Assembly (NCBI RefSeq): GCF_963169125.1
Contig: NC_084795.1
Coordinates: 188,020,214 to 188,084,213, forward strand
Length of the DNA: 64,000 nucleotides
Direction of reading: 5' to 3'
DNA from: Humulus lupulus
Lineage: Eukaryota > Streptophyta > Magnoliopsida > Rosales > Cannabaceae
The position numbers were made by a program, and so were the translations under genes. The first letter of the stretch is position 1. The number at the start of each line of letters is the position of its first letter. Positions 1 through 12,284 of this stretch are shown piece after piece. The notes beneath the pieces are model-generated. The model was not told the origin of the DNA. It searched no databases and was given only the letters and a program-made list of their open reading frames with translations.

Positions 1-992
1 AAGAAAAGATGAGCTGGTGGGAAAGTGAATACTTTCAAAGCTAGGCCTGTAGCCAAAGACTATACCGAGAGAGAAGGGGTTGATTATGAAGAAACATTTT
101 CTCTTGTAGCCCTACTAAAATCAACTCACATACTCTTGTCCATACTTGCATGCATGAATTATGAGATATGGCAAATGGACGTTAAGATAGAATTTTTTAA
201 CTGCTATCTTGACCAGACAATTTATATGTCTCAACCAGAAGGGTTCGAAGTCAGAGGTCAGGAACAAAAGGTTTCCAAGCTTCTTAGGTCCATTTATGGG
301 CTCAAACAAGCTTCAAGATCTTGGAATCTGAGATTTGATGACACAATTAAAACATATAGTTTTGAACAAAACATTGATGAACCTTGTGTCTATAAAAAAA
401 TCAAAGATGGAATAGTGGTTTTCTTATTTCTTTACGTTAAAGATATTCTATTGATTGGAAATGACGTAGAAACATTAACAAAAGTGAAGAAATGTCTAGC
501 TGAGTAATTCCAAATTAAATATTTGGGAGATACAAACTATGTTCAGGGCATCAGGATCCTTTGGGATCGATAGATCAAAGTTTTGGCGCTGTCAAGCAAC
601 TTATATTGATATGGTACTAGAACGCTTCATTATGAAAAATTCCAAGAAGGGTGACATGCCAACCCGTCATGGAATTTTCCTTTCTAAAGAACAATGTCCT
701 AAGACACCTCAAGAACAAGAGGACACGAGACAGTATCCCTATGCCTCTGCCATAGGCATTCTTATGTACGCCATGTTGTGTACAAGACATGACATTTGTT
801 ATGTAGTAGGGATAGTCAGTCATTATCAATCCAATCCTGGACTGAATTATTGGGTTGCAATAAAGAATATTCTCAAGTATCTTAGGAAAACTATAGAATA
901 TATACTTGTATAATAAGGTGGTGACCTGAACCCCACAGGTTACACTTATTCTAATTTCAAATTAGACTGAGACAGTCAGAAATTGACTTTTG
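1..992 (+). pseudogene. Ty1/copia pol fragment: reverse transcriptase and start of RNase H
   Basis: The 3' part of a copia polyprotein enters from the left edge. The frame from 25 to 507 holds RT landmarks: an LLSILA block, WQMDVKIEFFNCYL (normally DVKTAFLNG), IYGLKQASRSWNLRF and the active-site strand FLFLYVKDILLIGND. The usual catalytic YVDD reads YVKD, so one essential Asp is lost. A stop follows at about 505-507, and the frame from 539 to 913 continues with the post-RT region (PYASAIGILMYAMLCTRHDICYVVG). Gag, protease and integrase lie outside the window. The coding sequence is cut at 992 by a solo LTR and resumes at 3281. It is clearly dead. The lineage within copia is not assigned. Confidence 0.92.
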
Positions 993-3280
993 TGTAACGA
1001 CCCAAAATCGCTACTAAGGCTTAAGAGCCTTGATTAGTGTGCCTAGAGGGCATAATGGGATTTATGTGTGATTTTCATGAGTAAATGCGTGATTATGATT
1101 TAAAGTATGTTATATGACTAATTGAACATTCAAGATGCATGACTATGTGGTTAGTATGCATGTTAGGTGAAATAAATATGCATGTGGACCCCGTTTGCAT
1201 GATAGGGGTAAATTGGTAATTTTAGCCTGCTGAGGGCATATATGTGATAATTGTATTATGTGATTTGTACCACGTGAGTGTGGTGTTATTATTGCGATGC
1301 ACGTGCCGAGACGGTTCTAGAGAGCTAGTTTACTCAAAAGTCACAACGGGATTTTATACCCGGCTCGGGAGGAGCCTAGGGGTACCTTGGGAATTGTTAT
1401 GGTTAAATTGAGACTTAGCGGGTAATGGTTATTGGTGATTGAGTAACCTGGGTAACCATTAGTTACTGCTGTGGGTAACAAGTTTAGTTGGAAAATGGTA
1501 GAATTGAAATATAAGTGAAAAAACTAGAGTGCCCTTGATGGCTTACTTAGGAAAGGATTATTTGGAGGGGTAACATGGTCATTTGGCAGAGGGTTTAGAA
1601 AATTTCAGCTGGGATTATAGGGTACACGGTTTAGACATTGGCATATATGTTGGTTTTGATAGAAATGGAAGAGAGGAAAAGCTAGAGGGAAAGCTAGGGC
1701 AATGAGAGGAAGAAGGGAGCTGAAACTTGAGGAATCTAGGAGGAGGATCAAGGGGTGGGAGGCAATTAAACTTGATCATAAGCCAAGACTTTCTGAGGTA
1801 AGGATTTATCACTTCTTTGTTAAGTTTCTAAGCTTGATTTTTCTCTTAGAATGTTAGTATGAAGATTGAAAGTTGATGTGTGGCCAATGGGTGAATTGGG
1901 GATTTGATTGTGTGTTTGGGTTTCTTTGATGATGTTTCTGAGTTGTTAGATGGTTTATGTGGGGTTTTGAGTTGATTTTGGGACATGGGTACCTGCTTGG
2001 GATGATTTGGAGTGGTGTTAACTCGGGGAAAACGCAGGGAAAAACCTAGAATTCTGGGTTCGCGAAGGAGCGCCGCGGCCCTGTTCTTGGGCACCGCGGC
2101 GCGAGGCTGTTTACAGTCAGGGGAACTTTCTGACTTCGCTGGGCACCGCGGCCCTTGCGGGTAGCGCTGCAGCACTATGCCTTTTTCAGGATGGGAAATT
2201 TTGCAATTTTGGGCATTTGTCCCGGGGGCTCGGGGGATGTTTCCAATGATTTGTTTTAGGAATTTGGGAGTCCCGAGAGTGTGGAATTGGTTCCGGGAAT
2301 TGATTTTTGAATTGATTAGTATTAAAGGATGTTTTGTACGTGTTGTGACTAGGTCTTTGTGAAGCTCGGGTTAGAGGACCGTGCTCGCGGCTGTAGTGCA
2401 TCAGGAAGCTCGGAATACAGGTAAGAAAACTGTAGCACCCGAGAATAGGGCATGGGCCCATAGTGTTATTGCAGGGCATGGCCCTAGATTGTATTATGTG
2501 CTAATGTATAACCTTAAGTGAATTATTATATGTGTGAATGGTTGTTTGGAAATGTATTATATGTGTGATTATAGTGCAATGAACAGCTAAGGCCGAGAGC
2601 GGCAAGGTCGAGAACGGCAATGGAGCCGAGAACAACGAAAGGCTGAGAACGGCAGTGGGGCCGGAAGTACCACTTAGCATATGGGATGCTTACAGTCAGG
2701 GTAGGACCCAATGGATACATGAGATATCCTTACGGTGAGGACCGAGACCCCAGGCTTTGGTAAGGCTTCTGGGGCGGCATGGTCGTGTTTGCTTAGTCTA
2801 ATGGTTGACCTATTTATCTTCGGACTATCTGATATGATTAACTGTATAATTTGCATATGTTATCAGCTGCATGAGTTTTCTTGCTGGGCTTCGGCTCACG
2901 GATGCTCTGTGTTGCAGGTAAGGGCAAAGATTGAGTCAACCAGCCATGAGTACGGAGAGCGTGAAGCGACGCGTACATGTTTAGCTTGCCCGACTGCTTT
3001 GGTTGGGGGTTTATTCGAGAAATGGCTGTAATAATCTTTGATTTTTATAACTAATCAACTGTAAACTTATTTCAAGATGTAAACAGTTTTCAAACCTTAT
3101 TTTGGGATCCCAAATGTTTAATACTAGAATTTTTTAATGAAACGACGCATTTTCAAGGATTACAGCCTTAACTTTTAATTAGTCACACTTTCGTTTTAAA
3201 AACCTCGGTTAGCGAGTCTTTGCACACTGTTTTGTCTTAAAACTCACTTGGTAACGGCTCTAAGGAAGTAGGGCGTTACA
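993..3280 (+). mobile_element. Solo LTR of a Tekay-type Ty3/gypsy element
   Basis: The segment starts TGTAACGACCC, ends GGGCGTTACA and is flanked on both sides by TTTTG (988-992 and 3281-3285). That is a perfect 5-bp target-site duplication inside the copia RNase H frame. It has no PBS, PPT or coding sequence, so it is the product of LTR-LTR recombination. It aligns with the LTRs at 17941-20302, 34586-38578 and 43512-52526. At about 2070-2173 it carries four copies of a GCCGCGGC-type palindromic word (see findings). The small ORFs inside are not supported as genes. Confidence 0.93.
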
Positions 3281-3708
3281 TTTTGGATCAGTGTTCACAC
3301 TTGGTGGATGAGTTGTAGTCTAGTGTAGATCAAACAAACCAGTATTGCAATTCTCCCATGGAAGTTGAATACATAGCGACTTGTGAAGCGACTAAGTAGG
3401 CTGTGTGGCTCAAAAAGTTCTATATTGATCTGGAAGCCGTTCCAAACATGGGTAAGTCATTGGTCCTATACTATGACAACAGTGGAGAAGTAGCTAACTC
3501 AAAAGAACAAAGGAGTCACAAGAGGGGAAAACACATCGAGAGGAAGTAGTACTCGATCAGGGATATAGTTCACAGAGGAGATGTAGCAGTTATGAAGATA
3601 ACTTCATAACTTAACCTTGAAGATTCTTTCACTAAGACTTTGGCTACTAATTCATTTAAGGATCATGTTAGAAGCATGGGTTTGAGAGAAATGTCTCATT
3701 TACTTTAG
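3281..3708 (+). pseudogene. Ty1/copia RNase H, C-terminal end of pol
   Basis: This continues the frame interrupted at 992; 3281-3285 is the second TSD copy. Despite stops it still reads EYIATCEATK-stop-AVWLKKF, then a KHIERK segment, DSFTKTLATNSFKDHV and a final SHLL stop at 3706-3708. This is the normal end of a copia RNase H. The in-frame TAG in the catalytic region (normally EAVWL) confirms inactivation. A purine-rich tract and the 3' LTR follow directly. Confidence 0.9.
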
Positions 3709-3722
3709 GGCGAGTGGGAGAT
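3709..3722 (+). other. Polypurine tract of the copia element
   Basis: GGCGAGTGGGAGAT lies between the pol stop codon and the LTR start TGTTAGG. This is the expected position and composition of a copia PPT, the primer site for plus-strand DNA synthesis. Confidence 0.8.
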
Positions 3723-4433
3723 TGTTAGGATTTGTGCCCTTAAAAGCATGTGTTGGACAATATTTTATGAAATAAATAATTCAGATGAATTTTTGGATAT
3801 ATTGCTTATTTATTATTATTTGAATAATATTATATGAATATCAAAAAATTCTCAACTTCATTATTGTGACTACAATCTTGTATTGGTACGAGAGGATTAA
3901 GATTGTATGGAACGAATTTAAATAATTCACAGTTAAAAAAAGTTATATGAAATCTTTGGATTAAATATTTTCAGTATGATTCACTAGTATTGTGAATACA
4001 TATAATCAAGATCTGGATTACTAATGTAGTAGGCATCTTAGTGGAGGTACTTTGTATAATGTGGTTATACAAGAACTGGACCTGATATGTTATTAATACT
4101 TAACTGAATATCGTTTTGTTTTTATAAGAATAAATTAAACATATCAATAAGATGATCATAAAGAAATTGATCTTAATCCTGAAATTATTATGAACTCATG
4201 TTTATGTCATTAGAGTCCTTTGATTCACTTGTTATAGTTTGACAAAATGATCAAGTTAAAAACTTTTATTTTGGGGATTGATTGTTGTGAATGGTTGGAG
4301 ACATAATATACAGATAAGGAATCTATACCTTTTCAAGAGGAATTGAATAATGGTTCTCTTAATTGTTAGCTTTTGGAACTGAAAGGTTATTGAGCTCAAA
4401 TTTATAAATCAGTTTATGAATTAACACTCACTA
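3723..4433 (+). mobile_element. copia 3' LTR, left part
   Basis: The LTR starts TGTTAGGATTTGTGCCC right after the PPT. It is interrupted at 4433/4434 by the CACTA element and resumes at 22241. The sequence is AT-rich without ORFs. The two parts together give an LTR of about 1.2 kb. Confidence 0.85.
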
Positions 4434-4920
4434 CACTACAACAAAAATGAGTTTTAGGGGCGACGCATGTCGCCCCTAATATGTATCAGGGGCGACTTGT
4501 CGCCCCTGATTAGTCGGCCGTGGAAAAATGTCCCTGAAGGGTACATTAGGGGCGACTCGAGGGTCGCCCCTAAAACTTGAAATGTCGCCTCAAAAATTTG
4601 AAAATTTTGAATTATTTTTGTCGATATGTCGCCCCTGATACTCCATTAGTCGCCCCTAATACTTAATTATTAGGGGTGACGTGTCGCCCCTAATACTATA
4701 CTATGTCGCCCCAAATGGTTGCACGTGGCATATTATCAGGGGCGACACAATCTCCCCTAAAACTTGAAATGTCGCCTCAAAAATTTGAAAATTTTGAATT
4801 ATTTTTGTTGATATGTCGCCCCTGATACTCCATTAGTCGCCCCTAATACTATACTATGTCGCCCCAAATGGTTGCACGTGGCATATTATCAGGGGCGACA
4901 GTGTCGCCCCTAATACTATT
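4434..4920. repeat. CACTA left terminal inverted repeat and subterminal repeat array
   Basis: The TIR is followed by repeated TCGCCCCTAA/AGGGGCGAC words in both orientations. A longer unit with AATGTCGCCTCAAAAATTTG and GTTGCACGTGGCATATTATC occurs twice, at about 4578-4760 and 4765-4905. Subterminal arrays like this are the transposase-binding regions of CACTA elements; binding here is inferred from position. Positions 4921-5156 are AT-rich with nothing recognised. Confidence 0.88.
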
Positions 4921-5156
4921 TTATTTATAAAAAAAATAATAAAATTAATTAATCAAATACAATTTTAATTAATTATTTATCGAAATTATTATTTAAAATT
5001 TAAATAATTGAAAACAAATATATTAAATATAAAAATATTATATTAAATATTCAAATTAGTTTATTAAAATAACAATTGTACATATTCATAATACATTAAC
5101 ATAGCAAATATTCATATTGTTCATAAAATGTAACAATAATTAATAATAAAATAAAC

Positions 5157-6896
5157 CTAGTCTCCTAAATCAGCTACATCGTCCTCCTCCCTATTGTCTT
5201 CTTGTTGTGGTTGTTGCGGTGGCTGTGGTTGTGATTGCTGCGGTGGCAGCATCGGCCAAGGATATTGGGGAGGTAATGTGGATGATCCAGCTCCATACAT
5301 GTAGGGATACGATGGCTGGGAGGACGGTGGAATCGGACACGGATAAGGTGTTGCTCCGTACATATATGGAGGTACCATATGTTGAGACGGCGCTGCCCCG
5401 TACATAGAAGGATGAGTTGGAGCTAGAGGTTGAGAAGACGAAGCCCTAGAAATATTGTCACTATCAGGCACAGGCGGCATCTGAACGTTTGGTGGACGAA
5501 ATGAAGGTATAAAATATTGATTGAAGAAATTAACTTGATTAGTCAATTTCTGTAGATTATTCTCCAATTTTTCTATATATTCTCTTGAATGATGAGGAGG
5601 AACTTGAGACTCGCTGAAGTGAGAGTGTTGGGTAGATGATGACCCCGACCCCGACCTCGACCCCGACCCCTTCACTTTGCGACCCACTCCTCACACATGT
5701 CCACGCCTTTGGCCTAATACTTTTTGTAACACCTCCACCTGATCAACTGATGATGGAATATCATTATTAGAAGCATCAGTGGATGTTTGCTGAGTTTGTA
5801 ACTCAAAATCAGCCTTCAGTTTTTCTTGTTTTCAAAAAATGTTAGACACTAACATTAAATATAACTCTATTAATATTAAAAAATATAATTCAAACTTACA
5901 TAATCTTGGCGAGCATCATCGTTCACGAAATCATTTGTTGCTTTCTTCCAATGATAATCCTTCCATGACTCAATGAGGTCCGGGTTCGTCTAAAAAATAT
6001 AACCCAAATGTTAGAGAACATATAATTTAAAAGAACATAATTTTGATAATATTTTATCTTTTACTTACTTTTTCAAAACGGACGGCTGCCAGCGATTTTG
6101 TACCCTGCGTTGTAGAATACTTTTGTTTCTTCCGATTTTCCTTATTCTTTATGGAGCGCGCAATAAATTGTGGACTTGTAAATAACTGACAGATCTGCTT
6201 CCACTCCTCCTTGTTACACATCATTGGTTGGGTTGTTTAGAACCTTATCCCAATCCTCCGGTCCATTGTAGTGTTTCTCAAAGTGTTCGTGTCTTAGTGT
6301 TTTCCTATTACGGTATCGGTCTTTCATCTCTCGATCGATACCATCTAAACACTTTAAGAAATCCTCGCGGCCCGTTATTTGATAATAGTACTAAATTGAA
6401 AATTAAACATATTAATAATATATGTACTATATTAAAGACAAATTTTTTAAAAATATATTTAATACTATTTTTACCTGAATTATGCCAAGGACCTGATCCT
6501 TTTATTGTTTAGGCACTAATTCCCATGAACCGTAATGTCCGAGAACTTTCGTTTTAATTTGGGTTCCCACAAGGCGGACAAAAGCAGCGTGCTCGCCCCC
6601 AACAACCTTGTACATTCGTGGGCAAAACGCTACTTCCAGTGGTTTTCCATTTTTACGCCGCCTCTCCTCTAAATCTTTTCCAATAGCTGCGCCACGACCC
6701 TTTTTCTTAGTTGGGATTCCTGTATTTTTTTTTATTAATAATACATAGAATATTAGTATATACATGATAAACATATGTGAGTAAATAAAATAACAAAAAA
6801 ATTACCTGAGTCACATGTAGTCGGGATCCTAGTAGGATCCGGTGGAGGATCACCGCCAGCGTCTCCACCGTGAGTTCTAGCCACATTTGCTGACAT
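5157..6896 (-). pseudogene. CACTA TNPA-like / plant Transposase_24 gene, broken
   Basis: A gene of the Ptta/En-Spm (Transposase_24) type can be traced in pieces. Exon 1 is 6896-6806 (MSANVARTHGGD..., ending at a GT donor). Exon 2 starts at 6719 after an AG acceptor (PTKKKGRGAAIGK, then FVRLVGTQIKTKVLGHYGSW). Later exons contain KCLDGIDREMKDRYRNRK, EEWKQICQLFTSPQF, KYSTTQGTKSLAAVRFEK and TNPDLIESWKDYHWKKATND, the family core. The last exon (5687-5157) is low-complexity: basic Ser-rich start, a short coiled segment (YIEKLENNLQKL), then Pro/Gln-rich to the end. Breaks are a TAA at 6502-6504, a frameshift at about 6220 and a TGA at 5691-5693. It presumably once bound the subterminal repeats. Confidence 0.82.
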
Positions 6897-7062
6897 CTAC
6901 TAACACGACAGTAATTTAACCTATCTATTTTAATATTTAATTATTATTTATAATTAATTTATTGAGTATTATTTCAATTGATTAGGTAATTTGAAACATG
7001 CTATTTGGAAACGAACTTTTTATTTCTCAATATGTATAATACATTGAACACTAGATACAAAA

Positions 7063-10000
7063 CTAAGTAGAATAGTCACTATCCTCACTAATTACATCAA
7101 CATCTATCGGGAACACATCATCAGTATTATCATCACTAAGGTCGACAATTAATTCATCCTCATCTTCTGCTTCTTCTACACTGTCTGCCATATCATCTTC
7201 ATTGTCATTAATAAATCCATCATCTTCTTGAACAACTAAAGAAGGTCGATGGGCCGTGTTGACTTGAGTCGCTGGTACATCAGATTGCTGAACAACCAAC
7301 TCTCTGAGATCCACAGTCAAAACAAATTTCGATGAGTTGGTGTCATGTACAACATCAACATCAGCAATCATATCTGAAGCATCTGGAAAGTCACAAACTT
7401 GCCGATGATTCACTTCTTGGACAACTTTCCAATCTCGTCCTCTAACGAGATCATCGATGTAGAATACTTGTTTTGCTTGACTAGCTAGTATGAACGGTTC
7501 ATCTTTATACCATTTACCGCTAACATTGATACTAGTAATATTATTTACAGTGATGGTTTTCTTTTTTTTCGGATCTGTATTGAACCATTTACATAGAAAT
7601 AATACCACCGAATAAGAACCAGTAAAAGACAGCTAGAGTATTTCTTCAAGTTACCCGTAATAATTAAAACCTTCTGTTCCAGCAACACACACTCCACTAT
7701 TTTGTGTAATTCGATTCTGATCTCGATTTTATGAAACAAATCGAACTCCGTTCACTATACATGCTTGGTAGGAGTAAGCCAATAGATCTGACCCAGATGC
7801 TAAAGCTAGTAATTCATCAGCATGCTCTAATGACCCAAGCTGGTGCAACTCATATATCTAATAATAAAGAAATATATTAGAATGAGAATGTAATTTGTAG
7901 TATGCAATTTGCTAAGTACAAGTTACCTTCTTATGAAACCATGAACGAAACTCTTTCTTATGTATCAATTTATGATTGGCAGCCATATCTCTTTGTTGCA
8001 CCTCAGTTCGGTGTTCCCTGTTAAGTAATTAACAATGTCAATATTGTTAATTAAAGAGTAGATTGAACAAAGAATAAAATGAATATTAATTATGTACTTA
8101 CTCTAAATACACTTCAGTTTCTGGAGAATTATCCAATATGAACCACTCAGCTTTATTCCGAGTATTTTCATCGAGGGGTACGTGGGTACGTGAATTCCCT
8201 TACTAAGAGGACGACATTGAGATTCAAACACTGTGAGGTGTCGATTCACATACGGTGCATCTTCGTTACGATCAGGCTGATTAAATTTTGTTTCAACACC
8301 TTTGAAATACATTGAACAAAATGTCAAAGCCTCATCTGCAACATATCCTTCTGCTATAGATCCTTCAGGACGAGCTTTATTCCTGACATAGTTTTTTAAT
8401 ATTTTCATGTATCTTTCAAAAGGATACATCCACCTCATTAATACAGGTCCTCCCAATATTGCTTCATCAGGCAAGTGCAAAACCAGATGGATCATTATGT
8501 CAAAGAATGCTGGAGGGAAAATCAACTCCATCTTGCATAAAATAACAATCAAGTCATCCTTAGCTTTCTCCATATCAGAAAGGTTCAGTGTCCTATAGCA
8601 CAATTGTTTGAAGAAATTACACAATTCAGTGATGGTAGTGGATATAGATTCTGGTAAAAACTTGCGAACACCTACTGCAAGTGTTCGCAAGTAATCGTTG
8701 CATTATCACATGACAATCATGGGACTTCAACCCAACAATGTTTGAGTCATTGTCTGTGAATTTTTTCATTATATTAGAACAAAAACCTTCGGGCAACTTC
8801 ACTCCTTTCAAAAATTGACAAAAATCTCGCCTGTGTTCAAAAGTGAACACGTATGGAGCATGCGGTTTCATTAACCTTTTATTGGCATCCTCGTAAATCC
8901 ACAACGATTTCCTAACCCCCATATTCTTTAAATCATGTCTTGCGTTAGTGGTGTCCTTAGATTTATCATTATCTAACAAAGTCCCAAGGATACTGTCGCA
9001 CACATTCTTCTCAACATGCATCACATCTAGGTTGTGTTTTAACTGATTTGAACTCCAGTAATCAAGTTCATAGAAAATACTTTTTATCCTCCAATTACTT
9101 TCCCCTGCACCTCGCTTGCGCTTCACCCCCCCCCCCCCCCAAATCTGTCATGTTTACCAGACACTTGAAGCGGTAAAGCATTGACTTGATCTAAAACTTG
9201 TTGACAAGTAAACTGTTGTGGAGGATTTCTTTTCTCAACTTTGCCATCAAATTCCTTGTCCCTTCTATACTTATGATTACTCCTCAAGAATCGCCTATGA
9301 CCGACATACGATGCCTTACCAATCACTCGAATGGAAGTGGTGTATTCATTGCACATTGGACATACTTTATACCCTTGCCCGCTCCAACCAGACAAGCTAC
9401 TACGAGCAGGGAAATCGTTAATTGTCCACAGAAGGGCTGCAAGCATCTTGAACAATTCATTCCTTGTGCCATCTCTTGTGTCGACCCTGTTAATCCACAA
9501 TTGTTTTAACTCATCCACCAAGGGTCTTAGAAATACATCCATGTCTTTACCCGGTGATTTTGGCCCAGGAATAAGCAGAGTTAGCATAAAATACTCTTCC
9601 TTCATGCATAGCCTAGGGGGGAGATTGTAGTTCGTCAAAATCACAGGCCACATGCTGTATGATAAGCTCATGTTGCCAAAAGGATTAAACCTATCAGCAG
9701 CCAAGCCTAGACGAACATTTCTAGGATCTTTTGCAAAATCAGGATGGGTGGCATCAAAGCCTTTCCATGCAGACCCGTCAACCGGATGACGCATCACCCC
9801 ATCTCCTATTGATCTCCCAGTATGATGCCATAACATGTCATTAGCTGTATGTCTTGAACTGTACATTCGCTTTAATCTGGGAGTCAATAGAAAGTAACGC
9901 ATCACCTTGTGTGGAACCTTTTTCCCCTTCTTCTTTTCATTGACCCATCGGCTACTCCCACACACATGACATGAATCTTTGCTTGCATGTTCATTATAAA

Positions 10001-10640
10001 ATAATGAACAATCATATTTACACACATGGATTGATTGATATCCCAACCCTAACTTACTCAGCTTCTTTTTTGCCTCATAGTGTGTTGAGGGAATTTTATT
10101 ATCTTTCAGAAATGCAAATTTTAGTAACTTCAACAATTCATCGAAAGATTTATTTGGCCACTTCCCTCTAACTTTCAAATGCATCAACTTCGCCAAAAAG
10201 TTTAAGGATGATATCCAATCACAACCCGGATACAACTCAGCTTCAATCTCGTCGAACAACTCGTCATAATACTGTCCCATTCGACTGCCAGACACACCAT
10301 CTGCTTCCTCTGCATTTGTCGGTAAGAGGAAATCATCAACGACGTCAACCATCTCGTCTACAGCTTCATTCTCCTCAACTACCTCATTGGCGACACTAGC
10401 TTCCACCTCACCGTGGTAAACCCACTTTTGATAACTCTGTTGAAAACCCTTGTCAAAGACATGAGCCTCCACTGTATCTATAGTTTGTAGTTTAACATTC
10501 AGGCACCTCACACACGGGCATAAAATTCTCCCGTTGCAGTCTACGTGTTCTTTTGCCATTCTTAAGAAGGCTTGGAGACCATTCCAATAAGCATCACAGT
10601 TACGCTTCCTTAATGTCGTTCAACTCTTATCGATCGGCAT
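7063..10640 (-). pseudogene. CACTA TNPD/TNP2-like transposase gene, broken
   Basis: The start ATG at 10640 reads MPIDKS, then TGA at 10622-10620 where the family has Trp. The frame continues through a transposase-associated zinc motif (CNGRILCPCVRCLN), the TNP2/Transposase_21 block (GRSIGDGVMRHPVDGSAWKG and LAADRFNPFGNMSLSYSMWP) and RFGG, into a run of 15 G at 9140-9126. The run shifts the frame, which resumes as KRKRGAGESNWRIKS to about 8690. A second shift leads into a DUF4218 domain (to 8103). After an intron a DUF4216 region follows (about 7870-7063), with at least two in-frame stops, FYIDDLVRGRDWKVV and an acidic tail. Family members are catalytic CACTA transposases; this copy cannot make one. 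Confidence 0.9.
9126..9140. repeat. C15/G15 homopolymer inside the TNPD gene
   Basis: Fifteen consecutive C on the plus strand code for poly-Gly on the minus strand and lead into TGA. A length of 13 or 16 would join the two halves of the transposase frame. It may be a real slippage mutation or a base-calling length error. Confidence 0.9.
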
Positions 10641-11210
10641 CTACGATACAAGAATAAACAATAATTAAAACTTATTGACTATGTGTGTGTGCCCTAATCA
10701 CCTTTTCACTCCACTGCTATAAGGGTAAAGAACCTATCCCATTCAGATTTGTAGTATACATATAATTTAATCTACACTCTTAAAATTGTTTCGTTTATGT
10801 AAAAATTTCGGCAGCACCTCCCTATAGTTCTCATAAGTGGGCAGACTAAAATTAAGTTGGCCCACTTACGAGAACAAATAAGGAGACACATATTGAAATC
10901 TCTATTAACGAAACAATAAAATGAGTACTAGATCAAATTATAGGTACACAACAAATCCAAACTATCCATGCAGACACATACAGTCCTGGATAATTCAGAG
11001 AAGCATATTTAAGAGTTCTTACTGACTCAGCTTCACCGAACGGGTCTAAGGCTTTTCGTGATTGAAAATAATTAATAAAACATTATCACTAAGTGATAAT
11101 ATATAAAACGTCTATCCAATCTTTGGTGATCAAATTTTATCACCAAAGAAAAGCAACAAAAAAAGAAATATTTTTTAACACTAGATGTTTTATGATGTCT
11201 TATAAAATCT
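10641..11210 (-). promoter_or_regulatory. Region upstream of the TNPD start with an inverted repeat
   Basis: This is the 5' side of the transposase gene. GTTCTCATAAGTGGGC (about 10829) and GCCCACTTACGAGAAC (about 10860) form a 16-bp inverted repeat with one mismatch and a loop of about 18 nt. A second pair, TTTGGTGAT / ATCACCAAA, surrounds about 11123-11147. No TATA box could be assigned with confidence. Their role is unknown. Confidence 0.5.
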
Positions 11211-11214
11211 TATG

Positions 11215-11740
11215 ATATTAAATTATAATTTTGTAATTTATTTTGAAATTATTTATCTAACTTTTAATTTATTTTTAAATTACTAAATTTGTTAATATTA
11301 AATTAAATTATAATTTTTTAATTCATTTATCTAAAATTTTAATTTATTTTGAAATTATTTATCTAATTTTTTAATTACTAAATTTGTTAATATTAAATAA
11401 AATTATAATTTTTTAATTCATTTATCTAAATTTGTAATTTATTTTGAAATTATTTATCTAACTTTTAATTTATTTTGAAATTACTAAATTTGTTAATATT
11501 AAATTAAATTATAATTTTGTAATTTATTTTGAAATTATTTATCTAACTTTTAATTTATTTTTAAATTATATATCTAATTATTTAATTTATTTTTAAATTA
11601 CTAAATTTGTTAATATTAAATTATAATTTTTCACTTTATTTTAAAATTATTAAATTGTTAATATTAAATTAAATTATTTATCTAATATTTTAATTTATTC
11701 TTTAATTTATTTTGTTAATTCTAAGTATTTAATGTCTTAT
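11215..11740. repeat. AT-rich tandem repeat array
   Basis: About five imperfect units of roughly 100-120 bp recur, built on AATTTATTTTGAAATTATTT, TATCTAACTTTTAATTTA and ACTAAATTTGTTAATATT. The content is almost pure A/T and there is no coding potential. It lies within the CACTA between the transposase gene and its presumed untranslated leader. Confidence 0.8.
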
Positions 11741-12284
11741 TTATTTAGTCCTCAAACTCTACCAAAATTTTGACAGCATAATATCTCTATTATAACATAT
11801 CCAAAAAATTTAAAACCCTACAAAAAACACTCAGAAAATTCCCAGAACATTCACAATATACATATTATTAATCAAATTTAAATAGTAACACATACTACAA
11901 TTTTATACACATATATAAATATATCACTAAACACATCTCACTTTGTACACACATTCACATATAAATTATATTATTAAACCAATAACATAATTAAAAAAAT
12001 AAATACCTTGATGCCACAAAATTATATTATACAAGTGACCGAATTTCCAAGAGATACTCCTTCAATTTCTACACAAAATCAACCCAAATAATTAAATTTA
12101 AACAAAACTAAATCAACTTAATATATATATATATAAATATATATAAAAGCAACTATATATATATATTCTGAGTTGGGTTTGAGCTTACCTGGGCTTCGGC
12201 GTCTGAGAGATCGGGGAGAGATCGGAGAGCAGACCGAGAGTGAGGGTGAGGTGAGGGTGCGATGACAGAGAGATTGAGAGTACT
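11741..12284 (-). promoter_or_regulatory. Probable untranslated leader exon of the CACTA transposase gene
   Basis: On the minus strand a GAGAG/CTCTC-rich segment (12190-12280) ends in CCCAGGTAAGCTC, a good splice donor at about 12188. That fits a 5' leader exon spliced to the TNPD gene. The same segment read on the plus strand (GAGAGTGAGGGTGAG) is a variant of the minisatellite unit at 20992-21320. It marks the left edge of the internal insert. No protein is supported here. Confidence 0.45.

Noticed and set aside
993..3280. Small ORFs with Cys/Trp-rich translations (2735-3031 and its equivalents at 43764-44114 and 50547-50897) as a conserved gene
   Set aside because: The similar peptides recur because the LTR is repeated. 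Copies differ by base changes without codon bias, and the segment lies within LTR DNA ending at the terminal CA.
5207..5407. Plus-strand ORF in the TNPA-like last exon
   Set aside because: It is complementary to a Pro/Gln-rich exon on the minus strand whose reading is supported by neighbouring exons.
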